A stretch of DNA of 64,000 bases, taken from Monilinia fructicola. Taxonomy: Eukaryota > Ascomycota > Leotiomycetes > Helotiales > Sclerotiniaceae. Below are positions 1 through 15,086 of this stretch, one piece after another. The stretch is taken from contig VICG01000006.1 in the NCBI GenBank assembly GCA_008692225.1, positions 2,051,501 through 2,115,500 on the forward strand, read 5' to 3'. Position numbers and translations under genes: made by a program. The notes beneath the pieces are model-generated. The model had not been told where the DNA came from. It worked only from the letters and a program-made list of their open reading frames with translations, and ran no database searches. Positions within the stretch are counted from its first letter, which is position 1. Each line of letters starts with the position of its first letter.

Positions 1-900
1 TATTAATGTTATTATGTAATAATATATACTTAATATATAAAACATTATTTTTATCGTAAAAACCTATTTATAATTAAATAGAATTTAAGATTATTCTAAA
101 GTATTCAAAGCGAATATTTATTGTATATTATAGAATTAATATTACAATGCAATTTTCAAGATATTATTTAAATTTAATTTCAAATTAGAAATTTAAATTT
201 TCATTTTAAATTTAATATAAATCAATATTCTTTTTTTAACTTTATATTTCCATTTTTGTTTATATTATTTTTTATTATTATTAGGTTTATTACAATAATA
301 TTAAAATAATCTTTATTAAATTTGTTAAAATAAATAATAATACTAAAGTATCTTTTAATTTTTATTAATATATTTTTAAATTTTAATAAATTAATAATAT
401 ATCCAGTTTTAAAGTAAATACACTTTAAAATATCGAAATTGTATATATAAAAATAATTCTATATATCTATTATTAATTGTATAATTAATTAATAATAATC
501 TTTAATAATATGAATATTATTTTAATATACATTATTAGTATTATTATTTAATATTTAATTATCAAAATTATTTTTAATTAACCTTTTTATATAATTGTTA
601 ATATAAAGATTGTTTGATTATAGAAATCTTATTAATTTTATTTTTAATATACATTTTATAATATTTATTTAATTTCTAAAAAATTGTTTTAATAAAACTT
701 AAATATATATTAAAGATATTAAGAATAAAAAAAACGGAATTCTTTGATATTTAAGTATATTATTATATATTTATAATAATTCTTCATTTAATATATAAAA
801 TTTATTTTATCACAATAATTGTTATTTTTACTAATAAATAATTATTTATTTATTAAAAATACATTTTTATTTTTTTATTTTATTTATTATTAATTCTATA
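1..900. other. AT-rich stretch, nothing recognised
   Basis: I see no open frame, terminal repeat or repeat family here. The sequence is almost entirely A/T with scattered single G and C bases, and no part matches the LINE or TIR families found further right. Confidence 0.6.
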
Positions 901-3300
901 TTATTAAAAATAATAATAGATTTTCTATATTTGATTTTATTAATAAATATATAATATATTATAATATACTAAAAATTATTTAATAAACTATTCTATATAT
1001 AAATATTCTTTTTATTTTTTGTCTTTAATATCTTTATTAAACAAAAAAAACCAATATTTAGCGTTTTATTAATATTCCTGATTTTTGATAATTTAAAATG
1101 TTTTATTTTTATAATAAATAAATGATACATACCAATATTTAACCTTTTTTGAATAATATATTGCTTATAAACAAATTTTAATATATTTATAATAATTGCT
1201 TTTATATTTGGTAATGTATCCTAAGTTTATTTCGTTTTTATTTGTTGAAATATATTTAATTTATTTTTGAACTTTTACACTTAATTTAATAAAGTTTAAA
1301 ATAACTTTTAACCCTTTGATTTTATATTTTATATATATATCTTTATTTTTAATATTAAAAATTTAATATTGATTAATTCTTTTCTTTTATATTTTTATTT
1401 ATATTTCATTTTCATTTTCGCTTTTATCTATAGAAAATGTTCTTTATCCTTTTACCTTATTATTATTTATTACCTTGTTTTCTTTTATTTTATTGTATTT
1501 ATAATTTATTTATTTTGTAATTTAATTCTAAACCTATTATTTTGTAAAATTTTGTTAATACTTTTTGTTTAGAAATGTTATTTGAATATTAATATCCTTG
1601 CCATTTATAATCTCTTACATATATTATACTTTTTCGCTATTATTTAATATTCTACATTTACTAGCTAATATTTTTGATTATTGATTAATATCTTATAAAA
1701 GAGAATATAAAGTTTAATTTGTTTTGGTTATTAAATATATTAAATAAATATATTTAAAGTATTAAATAAATATTATTATATTAATGCTATCTTGAAAAAG
1801 CAAATAATATAATCACTTTATTTTATATTATATTCGTTTACCTTATTTTTATTATTATTACTAGTAATATTATTTTTATTACTTAGTATTATTATTTCTA
1901 TATTTAAAGTATAAGAATTATAAATATTAATATCAAAATTATAATTACTAATTTATAATTTATTAACATTGTATCCACCGTATATTATTAAACTAAATTA
2001 TTATAAAAAAATATATTATTCATTACATTATCTAAATCTTTATTTAAATTAATTAATATTTAGAGTTTTTATTTATTTATTAATAATATATCTTTTAAAA
2101 GAAAATCCTTAATTAACAAATATTTAAATTTATCTTTTTTATAAAATCTATTGTAAATTGAAAATAAATATTTATATATGTATTTTGTTAATAATTTATC
2201 CTTTGTTTTTATAAATAAAATATTATTAGTTTTTCAATCATTAAAAGCTTTATTATTATATCTAATTTAAATTAATTTAATTTAATATACCAAAACAATA
2301 ATATAAAATATATATTTGAAGAATTCTTTATTTAATAAAGAAATATTATTTTAATTTATTATAAGATTAAATAGTTAATATATAATAAAGAATTAATACT
2401 TTTAATAATCTTAAAGAAAAGCAATTATCAAATCAAAAAATATTATGATTTTTTTTATATTATTTAAGGATTTAATAATTCAATCTTTAATAAAACTTTT
2501 TATTGTTTTTACTATAAATTATTTTCAATTTTTATAATTATATAATATCTTTTTTTTATTTTTTTGAAAAAAAAGGTTATAAACGAAAATTTAGGAAATA
2601 TTAAATAAATTGGTTTACAATCTTTTTTTTTAGTTTAATTTTATTATATATTATTGTTTATTATATATTTTAAGCTTTTTTTATACTTATAATTCTATTT
2701 TGGTATATTTTTATAATTATATATTCTATATATTTTATTATTTTATTTTTATTTAAAAAATGTATATATAATTACTATTCTTTTTTAATGTATAAATAAA
2801 CTTTCAATACTTAATACTTTTTTTATATATATATTTTCTTTTATTTTTATATTTAAATCGTTTTAATTTAAATTAAACTTTTTAAGAACAAGTTTTTTTT
2901 AATATAAGTTCCTTTGTTTTTTCGGTTATTAGTTTAATACTTATCTTTGAATATATGGTTTTTATTATTATTTATTTAAACATTATTACTTATTCGAGTA
3001 TTAATTTGCTATTTACTTTTATATTATTTTTGTATTATATTTCTTTTTTTCTTTTTTTAAATACTTTTAGTTTTTTTATTTTATTATTTATTTATATTCG
3101 TTTAATTAAATATTATTAAAGTATATTAAAATATTATATTATACTTTTAAACGTTTTTATAGAAAATTATCTTTTTCTTTATATTTATTATTCTTTATAT
3201 CAAAACTAATTTTGTTTAATATTATATTCTTTTTTCTTTTATCTACTGATTTTATTATATAATAGATTTATACTTTTTTCCAATTTTATAATATTATATA
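901..3300 (-). other. T-rich plus strand; possible minus-strand coding relic
   Basis: The plus strand is strongly T-rich, so the minus strand is A-rich, as expected of a degraded K/N-rich sense strand. Read on the minus strand, two stretches (about 1720 down to 1370, and about 3120 down to 2935) give hydrophilic, K/Q/N-rich translations interrupted mainly by TAA/TAG. I do not recognise the product and see no start or end. The 67-codon plus-strand frame at 1369-1572 is a hydrophobic low-complexity shadow. This may be a RIP-degraded gene or transposon ORF; equally it may be chance in such biased sequence. Confidence 0.25.
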
Positions 3301-4039
3301 CTGCTTTTAGTTTTGGATTTGTTATTATAAAATCTTTCGAATATAAATGTTGTATTAATTTATTTATTTCTATCTTTAATATTTAAAATAATATTGTTAC
3401 CGAATTTACTTAAAATGTTTATATATTAATTTATTCATTATATATATTTTATAATATTTACTATATCTTTTATTATAATATTAATACATTATTATAATTG
3501 CTTAATCATTATTATTAATTATTATTTATATTTACTTAATATATATATTCATTTATAGCCTAATAATTTATTATTAATTAAAATTTAAAGATAATTTATT
3601 TATATAAAGCTAATGCTAATTAATAAAATAGTTTAATTTATATATTTTATTTAACAATTAAATATTTTCAAATGTATATAAAATATGTATAATCAATTAT
3701 AAACTTTAAATATACTTTAAGTAATCTTTTCTAATATTGTTATAATAAAATACTATAATCTATTATTCAAAACATTTATAATTAATTATATATATAAAAG
3801 TAAAAGCGATTTTTATATATAGTTTAAAATGTTTTAGTGGTAAATTATTATTAATATATTACAATATTTAAAATATTTATAAATAATTATTCTTTATAAA
3901 ATATTTAAGTATTATTATTTTAAAATTATATATAAACATTATATCATTTAAAGATAATTATAAGATTATATATATAAGTTCTTTATTATACTTTTTTTAA
4001 TTTATTTAAAAACTAATAATGAAAAAGATATTAATATTG
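3301..4039. other. AT-rich stretch, nothing recognised
   Basis: No frame, inverted end or tandem repeat that I can support. Many short TATA/AATAT runs. Confidence 0.55.
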
Positions 4040-4340
4040 AATTTACAAATTCAGAATGTTCTTGCGTGAACTAGATGTATAAACTTATTTTTCGTATATT
4101 TTTCGAGATTTATTAAATTAATATTGGATATTAAACTTTTTGCTTTAAAAAATGGATTTACTAAGTATTATATATATTGTAAATAAATTAAACGGATTTA
4201 TAATAAATTATATTATTTTATTATTATATATTTTATAATAGATTACTTTGTTTGATTTATAATTTATACTTTTTCGCGCTTTTAGGCGAAGTTCGATAAT
4301 TGGGGCTACAAGGCTATATTCACGATATTTATTGTATATT
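4040..4340. other. Two G+C-richer patches in AT desert
   Basis: Short patches at about 4055-4080 and 4265-4325 hold most of the G and C bases of this part of the window. The second carries GCTTTTAGGCGAAGTT and aligns loosely with the right end of the 380-bp insertion T7 at 59435-59494 (GCTTTAGGCGAGTT, then TTGG, then a CGxTAT-like end). It may be an old copy of that element. No frame or RNA gene is evident. Confidence 0.3.
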
Positions 4341-5130
4341 AATAAAAATCGTTCAATGTTATACTTATTTTAAATGTTAAATAAAAGCGATATATAGAAT
4401 AATCTATTAATATATATTATATTCGGATTTTTTTATACTTTTTTTAAAGTTGTATAAAAAAAAACTGAATTAAACTTATATTATTCCAATTATTATATTT
4501 TACTCTTTAAAATATATATTTATATATATTAACATTATCAATTTATAAATTTAATTATAAAAATTATTAATTACTTGTTATAATATAAGTAATATATAAG
4601 AATATATAAAAGCTTAAATCTTTTTATTAATATAAGATACAAAACTATATACTATACTTGATAATATATATAATTAATATATATCAAATCTATATTATAA
4701 TAATAACATTTATTTATTATATTTATTATTAAAATAAATATATAATAATATTATTCTATTTTTATTTTTAATATTATCTTTTACTTTCCTTTCTCTTTCT
4801 CACTTTTTATCCCTTTTCTATTATTTATTCCCTTTTTTATTTTAATCCTTTAATCTTTAATATAATATAATAGAATACAATATAATACATTTAAAAACGA
4901 TTTATAAAAATAAAAAACTATTATCTTAATAGTTTTTATTATATATTATTTTAATTCATTTATCAATTTTTATATTTCTTTTTATTTTTATTTATTAATT
5001 ATTTAATATTTTTTTATATCTTTAAAAGCTAATTTAGACTATATCTAAATCAATTGTTTTATTGTAAATAATTATTGAATATTATTAAAATATATTATAA
5101 TATTTATATTAAACTTTATTAATCAAGTTT
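4341..5130. other. AT-rich stretch, nothing recognised
   Basis: No gene, terminal repeat or tandem array that I can support. A mildly C-containing pyrimidine tract lies near 4785-4860. Confidence 0.55.
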
Positions 5131-8100
5131 TTAATAATAGTTTCATCAATAAAAGCAAAACAAATGAAAATATTAGCTTAAACTTTATTATTTAGCGAAA
5201 AAGATAAAATTAGAATTAGTAAATTCTCAAAAGTAACAATAAAATTAAAAATCGTATAGAACCTTTAGAAAATAGCCTTATATTTAAAATTAATAATAAT
5301 CAAAGTAATCAACGAATTTTTAATATTAAATGAATTTTAAATTCATTTTAATGAATTGTATTTGTAAATTATTTTATTATAAACATTTAGTGCATTTAAA
5401 ATTAAAAATTTAACATTTAAAATTATATAAAATATTATTATTAAAAATGAAATATATAAAAATATTAAATACTTTAGTATATATATTAATAAAATTAATT
5501 AAAAAGATATTGATTATTATACTTTATGTTTATTTTATTTTTATTATGTAAACTTGATAACTTATAGCAAAATATTCTTTAATAAATAGATAATAATTGT
5601 TAAAAAAAAAAATTCAACTTTAAATATATATAATAAAAAATAATAATAAACGTTAATAAATTAATTATTTTGGTAAAGAAAAGAAAGACTAAAACTTTAA
5701 TATAAGAAATATATAATTTACTTTCTTTAAATCCAATTTTTAACATTTTTAATAATATAAATTACGATAAAATAAATATATTGCGTTACAAAATATTTAA
5801 ATATATCGATTATAGTTTTTCTAAAAAATCCAAAAACTATAATTTTAATAAAGTATTTTTTAAAATCTGTATTATTATTAAAGAATGTTATTTATATATT
5901 AAATAATCTGCTTTCAATATTTAAATTACTATTATATATTAAAGATATTAATAATAATAATAATAATAATAATAAATCGATTATTAATCTTAAACAAATA
6001 TTTAAATTTATTAATAAATTTAATCGTTTAAAAATAATGTACAATCTTAATAATCCGTTTAATTTTTCTATACTATTTAGTAAGTATATTTTAATATAAT
6101 TTGTTCTTTGTTATTTTAATAATAAATTATTGTTAAAAAAACTTACTATTAATCAATTTTGTAATATTAACATTAAAATCGCTAATATAAACTTAAAATT
6201 TATCTTTTACAATCTTAAAATTAAGGCTTTTATATTAAAAAAGCTTTTTATTGCGTTTTGTATATTAACTAAAGAAGCTATTAATAATATAACAAAATTA
6301 AAAGCATTTTTTAACAATTTTATATATTAATTATTAAATTATATATATTAGATTATATATTTTTTGGTTTTAATCTTTAACATTTATAATTTCCTTTTAA
6401 TAAATCAACTTTTTAATTTAAAAGTTAATAAATAACTAGTATATATTATATTATTAAAATTCTTTAAGATTTTTTAATTAAAGTATATTTACTAACTAAT
6501 ATAATTAATCTTAAAAAAATTATTGAAATAATTGAATTTTGAATATAAATAAATTATTATTTATATTAATTTTATATATTTTGCTAATAAGTATTATAAA
6601 TCCAAAATGAATATAATAAAGAATACTATAATTATAAAGAATATTTTAACTATTATAAAGTATAAAAAGTAGCCTATAAAATATAAAAAGTATTATCAAT
6701 TAATAAAGAAAATAATCTTAATTTATTTAAAGAATCTAAATAATAATAATTAAGTTATTATTAGTAAAACTAAAGATATTAATTATTCTATTAAAGCTTA
6801 TCAAATAATAAATAGCAAAAATTAATATAGTATTTTTAGGATTTTACTATTTATATTTATTATAGCGATAAACGTTAGATTAAATTAGGTTATTATCAAA
6901 AGATATAGGGAAAATTAATATACATTTATGATATTTTTAATAAAGTAGAGTAAAATGTATAAATAATAATTATTATATTTATGATTATATTATAAATATA
7001 TTATAGACTTTTAATATTAAAACTTTATAAAACAAGTTAATTAAAGCATTTTTTAATAGCAGTATAAACAATATTAAAGATTAATAATTCGAATTAAAAA
7101 TATAATTTAGAAGATTTATTTGAATATATTATGATAAATAAGGTTTATATTGTAAAAAATACTAATATTATATTATATAAAACAATAATATAATTAAAAC
7201 CTTATTTTCTATTAATAGCGATTATAATTATATTCTCAAATTGAATTAAAGATTTTAAGGATTATATAAAATTAATAGAGTTTAAAAAAGATTTATAAAT
7301 AAATGAAAATTTGAATAAATAGAATATAAAATATTTAATTAATTTTTATATATTATTTAACAATTATTCAGTAATTGTTTTATATTTTATATTAAGAGTA
7401 ATTAAACAATAAATTATTAATAATAAAAAGGATCTAAAAATTATTAATATATATCTAAAAAAAGATTTAATTAAAAGTTATAATTCAATATATTTATACA
7501 TTATCCAATCTATAATTTTTATATTTAAAAATCGTTTTTAATATTATAATATTTTATTTATACAAAATAAACTATATATTCAATAAACAAAAATAATTAC
7601 AATATAAAAACTTTGTTATTAAAGCTAATAAGAAATTAATTACTATTTTAAATAATGATAATATTATTTAAAATTGAAAATAAAGTTATTAATTAATTTT
7701 ATTTTTATTATAATTTAGATTTTATTATATAAAAAAATTATTTCAATTTAAAAGTACTTTTATATAAAAAAGCCTAAATTAACTATTGTATATATTAATC
7801 AAGAAATTACATATTATAATAAACAATAGTATTAATCTATTATTCGAAATGTTTAATAAAAATAATTTTTATTAATTAAATAATAATTATCTATTAAAAA
7901 TCACCAAAATTAAAGTTGTTTTTAAAAATAATAATTAAATTAATTATTATATATAATAAAAAAATTATTATTTAATATATATTATTTATAATATAGGTAT
8001 TTATATACATTATTTTATAAGCTTTTAAAATTACAATCTTTTATTATTTAATAGAATTCTTTTATAAGAAAAAGAACTAAAATTATCGTAGATTTTTGTA

Positions 8101-8736
8101 ATTTATATAATATTAAATATTTTATTAGTAATTTTTATATTAATTTAACGAAGTATAATTAATAAGCATATTATTATTATAATATTATATTTAATACATT
8201 ATTAAATAAAAATAATGAAAAGCAATTTATAGAATGTATTTGTTATATTAATTAACTATATACAATTGAAAATTTTCGAATTTTTTATTATTAATTTCTT
8301 TTAAAATAGATAAATATAAACTAATATATTAAAAGCCTTATTTGGTATTATAATAGAATTAATTATTAATATTTATATAAATCCTTTTTATAAAAATGAA
8401 GATAAAGAATTGGTTATTAAATATAAATTTGCTATTTAGTATTTATATAATGATATTTTAATTTAAGTTTTAAATCTTTATTTAGAAAATCTTATATTAA
8501 TATTGCTCTTATTATATAATTTAATATTAGCGATTTTTTAAACTTTATAAAAAGAGAATATTTATATTAAAAGCAATATTTTTAATATTAAGGATATTGT
8601 TAAAATTAAATTATTAAATAATTTATATAAGGCTAAATTAGATAATAGTGATAAGGAAGATATTAATAATAAAATTGATATTCTAAATGATAATAACAAA
8701 AATAATAATAATAAACAAATATTTAAAAGAGAATAA
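5131..8736 (+). pseudogene. Unrecognised RIP-degraded coding relic
   Basis: Several plus-strand stretches are stop-sparse and hydrophilic for their base composition. At 5152-5560 a frame through 5161 has few stops. At 6130-6330 there is an intact 66-codon frame. At about 6600-7250 a frame through 6602 reads Q-rich and then mixed sequence, with stops where Q or W would fit. At 8551-8736 a frame ends in an acidic/asparagine tail (DNNKNNNNKQ) and a TAA at 8734. The pieces are not all in one frame, so frameshifts or introns must be assumed. I do not recognise the protein. Its position just upstream of the transposase relic, on the same strand, makes a second ORF or passenger of the same large transposon possible. 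Confidence 0.35.
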
Positions 8737-8769
8737 AGATCATTAATTATTTATTATTATATTTATACA

Positions 8770-9020
8770 AATTTTTTATTTTTTTTTAATATAATTAATT
8801 ATATTTATTTAAATCTTTTTTTTTATTGCTTTTAATTATAGTTTTTCTAAAACTTTTTTTTTTTTTAATTATATTTATTTAAAATATTTTTTTCCTTTGT
8901 TTTTAATTATATTTATTTAAACTTTTTTTTTCCTTTATTTTTAATTATATTTATTTAAATTCTTTTTTTTTCTTTTGTTTTTAATTATAATTCTTTTAGA
9001 TTTTTTTTTTAATAGCTTTT
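8770..9020. repeat. About 38-bp poly-T minisatellite
   Basis: About six imperfect units, each AATTATATTTATTTAAA followed by a T-tract that sometimes holds CC (for example CTTTTTTTTTCCTTTATTTT). Unit length drifts by one or two bases through the T runs. It follows the end of the upstream coding relic. Confidence 0.7.
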
Positions 9021-9570
9021 TAAATATTATATTCATTTAAGATTTTTTCTATTTATAGCTTTTAAAATATTATAATTATTTAATGTTTATTTTCTTTATT
9101 ATATTAAAACTTTATATTTAAATAATAATAAAATTTTTTATAAAACTAATTATTTATAATTATTATGAATATAATAAAATATTATAATTTGGAATGTTAA
9201 TAATTATTATTTTATAATATTATTATATATTTATAATAATTTTTGTTTTTTTATATTTTTTTTTAATAAAGTACTTAATATAAGTATATATATTTCTTTT
9301 TATTTTATTTTTTAATTTTTATTCTTAAAAATTTTTATAAATATATTTTTATTTATATATATTTATAATTATATATAATATAACTTTAATAAAAAACTAT
9401 TAATCGTTTATTGGTTTAATATTTATTTATTTTTATCTTTAATTTTACAATTATTAATGTTTTATTTTTATATTATTTAATTATTTATTTTATATACTTT
9501 ATTTTTATATTTGTTTTTTATTTTTTTTTTATATACTTTATTTACTTTATATTACAATTTTTTTTTATAT
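9021..9570. other. T-rich spacer, nothing recognised
   Basis: Low-complexity T-rich DNA between the minisatellite and the first hydrophilic codons of the transposase relic. The hydrophobic first half of the open frame starting at 9511 lies here and is probably not real coding sequence. Confidence 0.5.
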
Positions 9571-9700
9571 ATTAATTATAATAATAATATTATTATACAT
9601 TTAAAAATTGAATTAAATTTATCTAATTTCAATTTATTAAATAATAGAGAAATAAATATTAAAAAAGATATTGATGATAAATTTGTAAAATTATATAATA

Positions 9701-10393
9701 CTTTATAGCTCTTTTAATAATGTTTAAGATCATATTAAAATATTCTTAATTTAAATTAAGAACGTTTTAAAATAGCTTAAAATGATTTAATATAATTCAA
9801 AATAGCTTAAAATAGCTTAAATCATAGTTAAAACCTATTCGAATCGGTGTTAACACCATTTTTAAGCTAATCTCAAAATGGTATTAAATCAGTATTGTCG
9901 CAATAACTTACTAACCGTTTTGAGATAGTGTTAAGATATTTTGAGAAAGCTTGAAAAATAAGGCTTTAAAAGTGGATCTGCTTCACTTTTTTTTAAAAAA
10001 AAATTAAAAAAAGTATTATTAATAATATTATTATTTTCGTTACTTTTTTTTCTCAAACAAATCAATCTAACCATTTAGCTAAATAACTGATAATGATTTA
10101 ATAATTAAATTTTTAAATTCCTATATATTATTATAATTAATTAAATTATAATTTTAATACGGTATTAACATAATCTTAACACGGTTTTAACATAATCTTC
10201 AATTATTAAATTATCTTAAGCTATTTTAAGATATCCTAATATATTTCAAAATATATTAATATATTTTATCGATTTAATCTATTTTAAGATTAGCTTAAAT
10301 TAGCTTAATATTATCTTAAAATATTGAAATATCTTAAAACGATTTTGAGAACGTTTGAATATAGTGTTAAATATATTCAGTTGCGCCACTAAG
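9701..10393 (+). mobile_element. T1 element, complete (693 bp)
   Basis: It begins CTTTATAGCTC, ends GCGCCACTAAG, and has TA on both sides. The ends form an imperfect inverted repeat (CTTTATGGCTC against CTTAGTGGCGC in better copies). The left and right subterminal zones carry many AGCTTAAAA/TTTTAAGCT motifs. The centre has a hairpin (GTGGATCTGCTTCAC) followed by a T run. There is no coding capacity, so it is non-autonomous. It interrupts the N-terminal end of the transposase relic. Confidence 0.88.
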
Positions 10394-10657
10394 TATAGTA
10401 AAAGAAATATAGATATTAAAAGAAGTTAATTAATATAAAATAAAAATATATAAAATATAATAAATATATTAAACAAAATAAAAATAGTATTTAATAAAAT
10501 TTACAGTTTTAATTTAATGTAAAATAACAATAAAGAAAATGAATTGGAATTGGAAAATATATTCAATTAAAAAAGTAAATTTGAAAAAATATTAAAAAAT
10601 GAAAAAAATGGGATTAATAATATTCAAGTAATAATTGATTTATTAATAAGAAAAATA

Positions 10658-11348
10658 CTTTATAGCTCTTTTAATAATGTTTAAGATCATGTTGAAATAT
10701 TCTTAATTTAAATTAAGAACGTTTTAAAATAGCTTAAAATGATTTAATATAATTCAAAATAGCTTAAAATAGGTTAAAAATAGCTTAAATCATAGTTAAA
10801 ACCTATTCGAATCGGTATTAATACCATTTTAAGCTAATCTCAAAATAGTATTAAATTAGCATTGTCGCAATAACTCACTAACCGTTTTGAGATAGTGTTG
10901 AGATATTTTGAGATAGCTTAAAAAATAAAGCTTTAAAAGTGGATTTGCCCCACTTTTTTTTGAAAAAAAGTAGAAAAAATTGTTATTATTATTATTATTA
11001 TTATTATTCTTATTATTTTTTTTGTTGTAAACAAATTATTCTAACCACTCGGCTAAATAACTAATAATAATTTGATAATTAAAACTTTTAAATTTTTATA
11101 TATTATAATAATTAATTATATTATACTTTTAATACAGTGTTAAGATAATCTTAATACGGTTTTAATATAATCTTCAATTATTAAATTATCTTAAGCTATT
11201 TTAAGATATCCTAATATATTTTGTTGATTTAAGCTATTTTAATATTAGCTTAAATTAGATTAATATTATCTTAGAATACTAAAATAGCTTAAAACCATTT
11301 TAAAAACGTTTTAATATAGTGTTAAATATATTCAATTGCGCCATTAAG
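10658..11348 (+). mobile_element. T1 element, complete (691 bp), inside transposase relic
   Basis: It is flanked by TA at 10656-10657 and 11349-11350. Removing the element plus one TA joins two halves of the transposase frame without a shift (codon ATA at the joint), which independently supports both the TA duplication and the frame. The internal ATT run is expanded near 10984-11007. Confidence 0.9.
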
Positions 11349-14300
11349 TATGTATATTCTTTTTAAACTTTATACTATTAATTAAAATAGATATTGAATT
11401 TATATACAATCCTTATAGTAATAGAAAATTGTCTTTTTTCCATTTAGTTTTTGATTTATAATATAAATAAACTATAGTATTTAAAAAGGATTATAAGTAA
11501 TTACAAAAGGTTTAGATTTTGGATAGAATATTAAATTAACAAATTAATAATATTAATAAAAATAAAGATATTATATTTATATTATCATTTTAATTAGATA
11601 TGTTTATACAAATAATATATAGAAAGTTTTTAATACTTCGATTATTAAAAAAGTCTATAATAATAATATTTAAAAAATAAGCAAATTTGCTTTATAATAA
11701 TAAAGTTAATAGTAAAATAATAGATTATTTATATATTATATATAAAACTTAATATTATTAATATAATTTAATAAATTTTATAAGTAGAATATTAAATATT
11801 TTAGATTTAAAAAATAAGATATATTTTAAGTTAATATATTATATTGATAATCTTGAAAAGTTATAAAAGTTTAAATTTTAGGGATTATTTGTTATATTTA
11901 TTTCTAGGGATTTTTATATGTAATATTAATAATAATATTATTCTTTTAAGTGATATTATTAGATTTATTAAGTTAATATTAGGCTAAATTAAGAGCTGAA
12001 TTATTTTTATTAATCGAAAATATAAAAGTTTATTATTATAGAAATAAGTTAAAAGTGATATTATAATAACAATGTAATTAGTGATAATAATAAAAAATCT
12101 AAGAATAAATATTAGAAATTTACAAATAATAAAAGAAGAATTTGTATTAATAAATAAAATGTTTAAATTAAGTTTAGATTAAGTTTAGTATTAATTAAAT
12201 ATTAATATATAATAAGATTATAAGCTAAAATTGGGAAAGGAAGGAGATTTTAAACATTTATATTAGCTATATTTTATTAAATAAATTATTAATAGATAAA
12301 TAAGAATAATAAAATTATTACAATTAATATTCTTTATATAAGGAGATATTAAAGTAGAGTATTATAGTAAAAAAAATATTAAGCAATTTATAAGTATAAA
12401 AGAATAAAGAATATTAATATTTCCTTTTATATTATTTATAAATGATTTTGATATATATATAAAAATATATATTATATATTAAAAGCTTTTTATATTATAT
12501 TAATATATTTTAATTATAAAGATAAATATATATTTAGTAATCTCTTTATATTAATATTAAAATCTTATAATACTAATATAAAGAATATTATTAATAATTT
12601 AAAGTCAAATATAAAAGCCTTAAAGAAAGATATAATTATAAAAATTGATAGAAGAGATATATTCATTAAAGTATATTCTTTAATATTAATAATTGATATA
12701 TTATAAATAACCAATAATTCTAATTTTATATAATATAATATAAATCAAGATTATTAAATGTATTTTATTATAAAAAATAAATACGCTGATTTAGATTATA
12801 ATATTATTAAAAATGGATGATATTATTATAATACCAAATATATTTATAATATAAAGCAAAATATTTAGGTATATAATAATTACAAAAAATATTTTTAGGA
12901 ATTTGGTATATAAAAGAAATTATCTGTAATAGTAAAATTTATATTATACTTAGATTTAATATTAGGATAAGGATATAATATATTATATTTAAAATAATAT
13001 AATATTAAACAAATATTAATAAGCTTTTTGTATAATAATATATTAACAAAGTTTAAAAGGTTAATATTTATTAAATCTTTTTAAATATTTAAATTTTCCT
13101 TTAATTGATTATATATTTAAAGCTTATTGTATTTATTCTTTTAGTTTTTATTAAAAATAAAAAAAAACATTTGTATTGATACTTTTAATATTGAAATATT
13201 ACAATTAGTTAATATAGTATAAGATTAGCTTTATACAATTATTATTTATATATATATAATAATCTATATTTATAAAAATATTGATTAAATGCTTTTAATA
13301 TATTATTATAATACTTTTTAAATTATATATTTATTTGAATAAACTTATATTAATTGATAAAAGCAAAATACTTTTATATGTATTATAGATTATATATAAA
13401 ATATTGATTTTGATAGTAGCGTTTATAAATATTAAAGTAATAAATAATTAAAAAATATTAAAAATAAAAAGAAAAAGTAATGATTAGAATTTTTAAGTAT
13501 ATATAATATAATAAATTAAGAAATAGATTAATAAACAAAATAATATAAAAAAATATTAAATAAAAAAAATAAAAAAATAAAAAAATAAATAAAAAAATAA
13601 AAAAATAAATAAAAAGTGATATAATAAAAAACAATATAAATATAAGAAATAATAATATAAAATTAAAATAAAGAAAAAGGTAAAAAAAGTTAAATAAATA
13701 AAAAAAGTTTTTAAACTTTTCAAATATTTATGTAAAGTTATATTTATTTGAATAATATATTAGAGTATAGGTATATTATAAATTATAATGTATTTAATAA
13801 TAAATAAAAATATAAGTATAAAAATTTACTTTTTAATAATATAATATTAATATAAGTATAAAAAATGAAAGATTTAAATTAATATAATATCTTTTTTAAA
13901 TTTTATAGTATATCTTTTTATAAAAGATATTGTATTATAATTATTTTGTTTTGGATTTGTTAAAGTATAAACAGATAATTATTTTGAATTTATAAATCTA
14001 TTAAGATTAATTAAAAATTATTATTTAAAATTAATTTATAGCTTTATATTTTTAATAAAAAGAATTCTTAAAGATTATAAAGAAAATATTAAAGATGCTA
14101 ATAATTATAAAGAATTGGTTATAATCAATAATAATAATTATAAGGATATATATATAAATTTGAAGGGATATAACAATTTGGAATAAAATATAATTATATA
14201 TAAGTATTTTAAATTTTATTAAAACTCTTAAAATTATCAATATATTATTATTTAATTATCTATTTAAAATTAAGTTTATTTAAAGCTTTAATAAAGGTAA

Positions 14301-15086
14301 ATGTATTTAATTTAATATATATAAATAATAATATAAATATTAATATAAAGAAATTTAAATTATAGTATTAAAAATATTATTTAATTTAATTAATGTGATA
14401 AAATATAATGGTACAAATAAGTTTTTTTTATATTATCTAATAAATAAATAATGTATAAAATAAATGATTATAGTTAAATATACAATAATATATTATATTA
14501 AATATACTAATTGATAATTATAAAATTTAATTAAAAATAATATTTATTTTTTATAATAAGTATTATTAATAAAACAAATATATAATAATCTTTATTTTAT
14601 ATTATTAATTGTAAAAATAAGTAATAAAATAATAATTTGTGGGTTATTTATATTGTATTATATATAGAAATATATTATTAAAATGCTTTTAGATAATCTA
14701 TAAAACAATATTAATAAAAATAATAATAATAATAATAATAATAATAAGGATAACGATAATAATAAGGAATATAGTAGAAGAGAGAACAATAAAAATAAAA
14801 ATAAAAATAGGGATAAAAGCAAACAAATAAATGATAAGCAAATAATTAAAGATTATATATTAATAAATAAAAAGAATTAAATAAAAGGTTATAAAATCGA
14901 ATTTGGTATCAATAAAGTTAAATATAGTAATAATTATAATTTCAATAAATATGGTAATCGAATAGTGATTTCAAACAATAATAGATTTGTTAGCGATAGT
15001 ATAAATAATATAGAATTAAGGTTAAATAGGGTAAGGTTAAGTATATAGGTTAGTATATAGATGTAAAGATCTTTTGTATGATTATA

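Noticed and set aside
1369..1572. Open frame of 67 codons on the plus strand
   Set aside because: Almost only F, I, L, Y and N from T-rich DNA. The opposite strand looks more coding-like, and there is no family resemblance.
12810..12840. A Y-x-D-D-like reverse transcriptase site suggesting a copia element
   Set aside because: In the frame that stays open for more than 3 kb the bases read otherwise (NG then a stop, then YYYNTK), and the neighbours fit a transposase core better.
14052..14240. 62-codon minus frame
   Set aside because: Shadow of the plus-strand transposase relic, hydrophobic I/Y/F composition.
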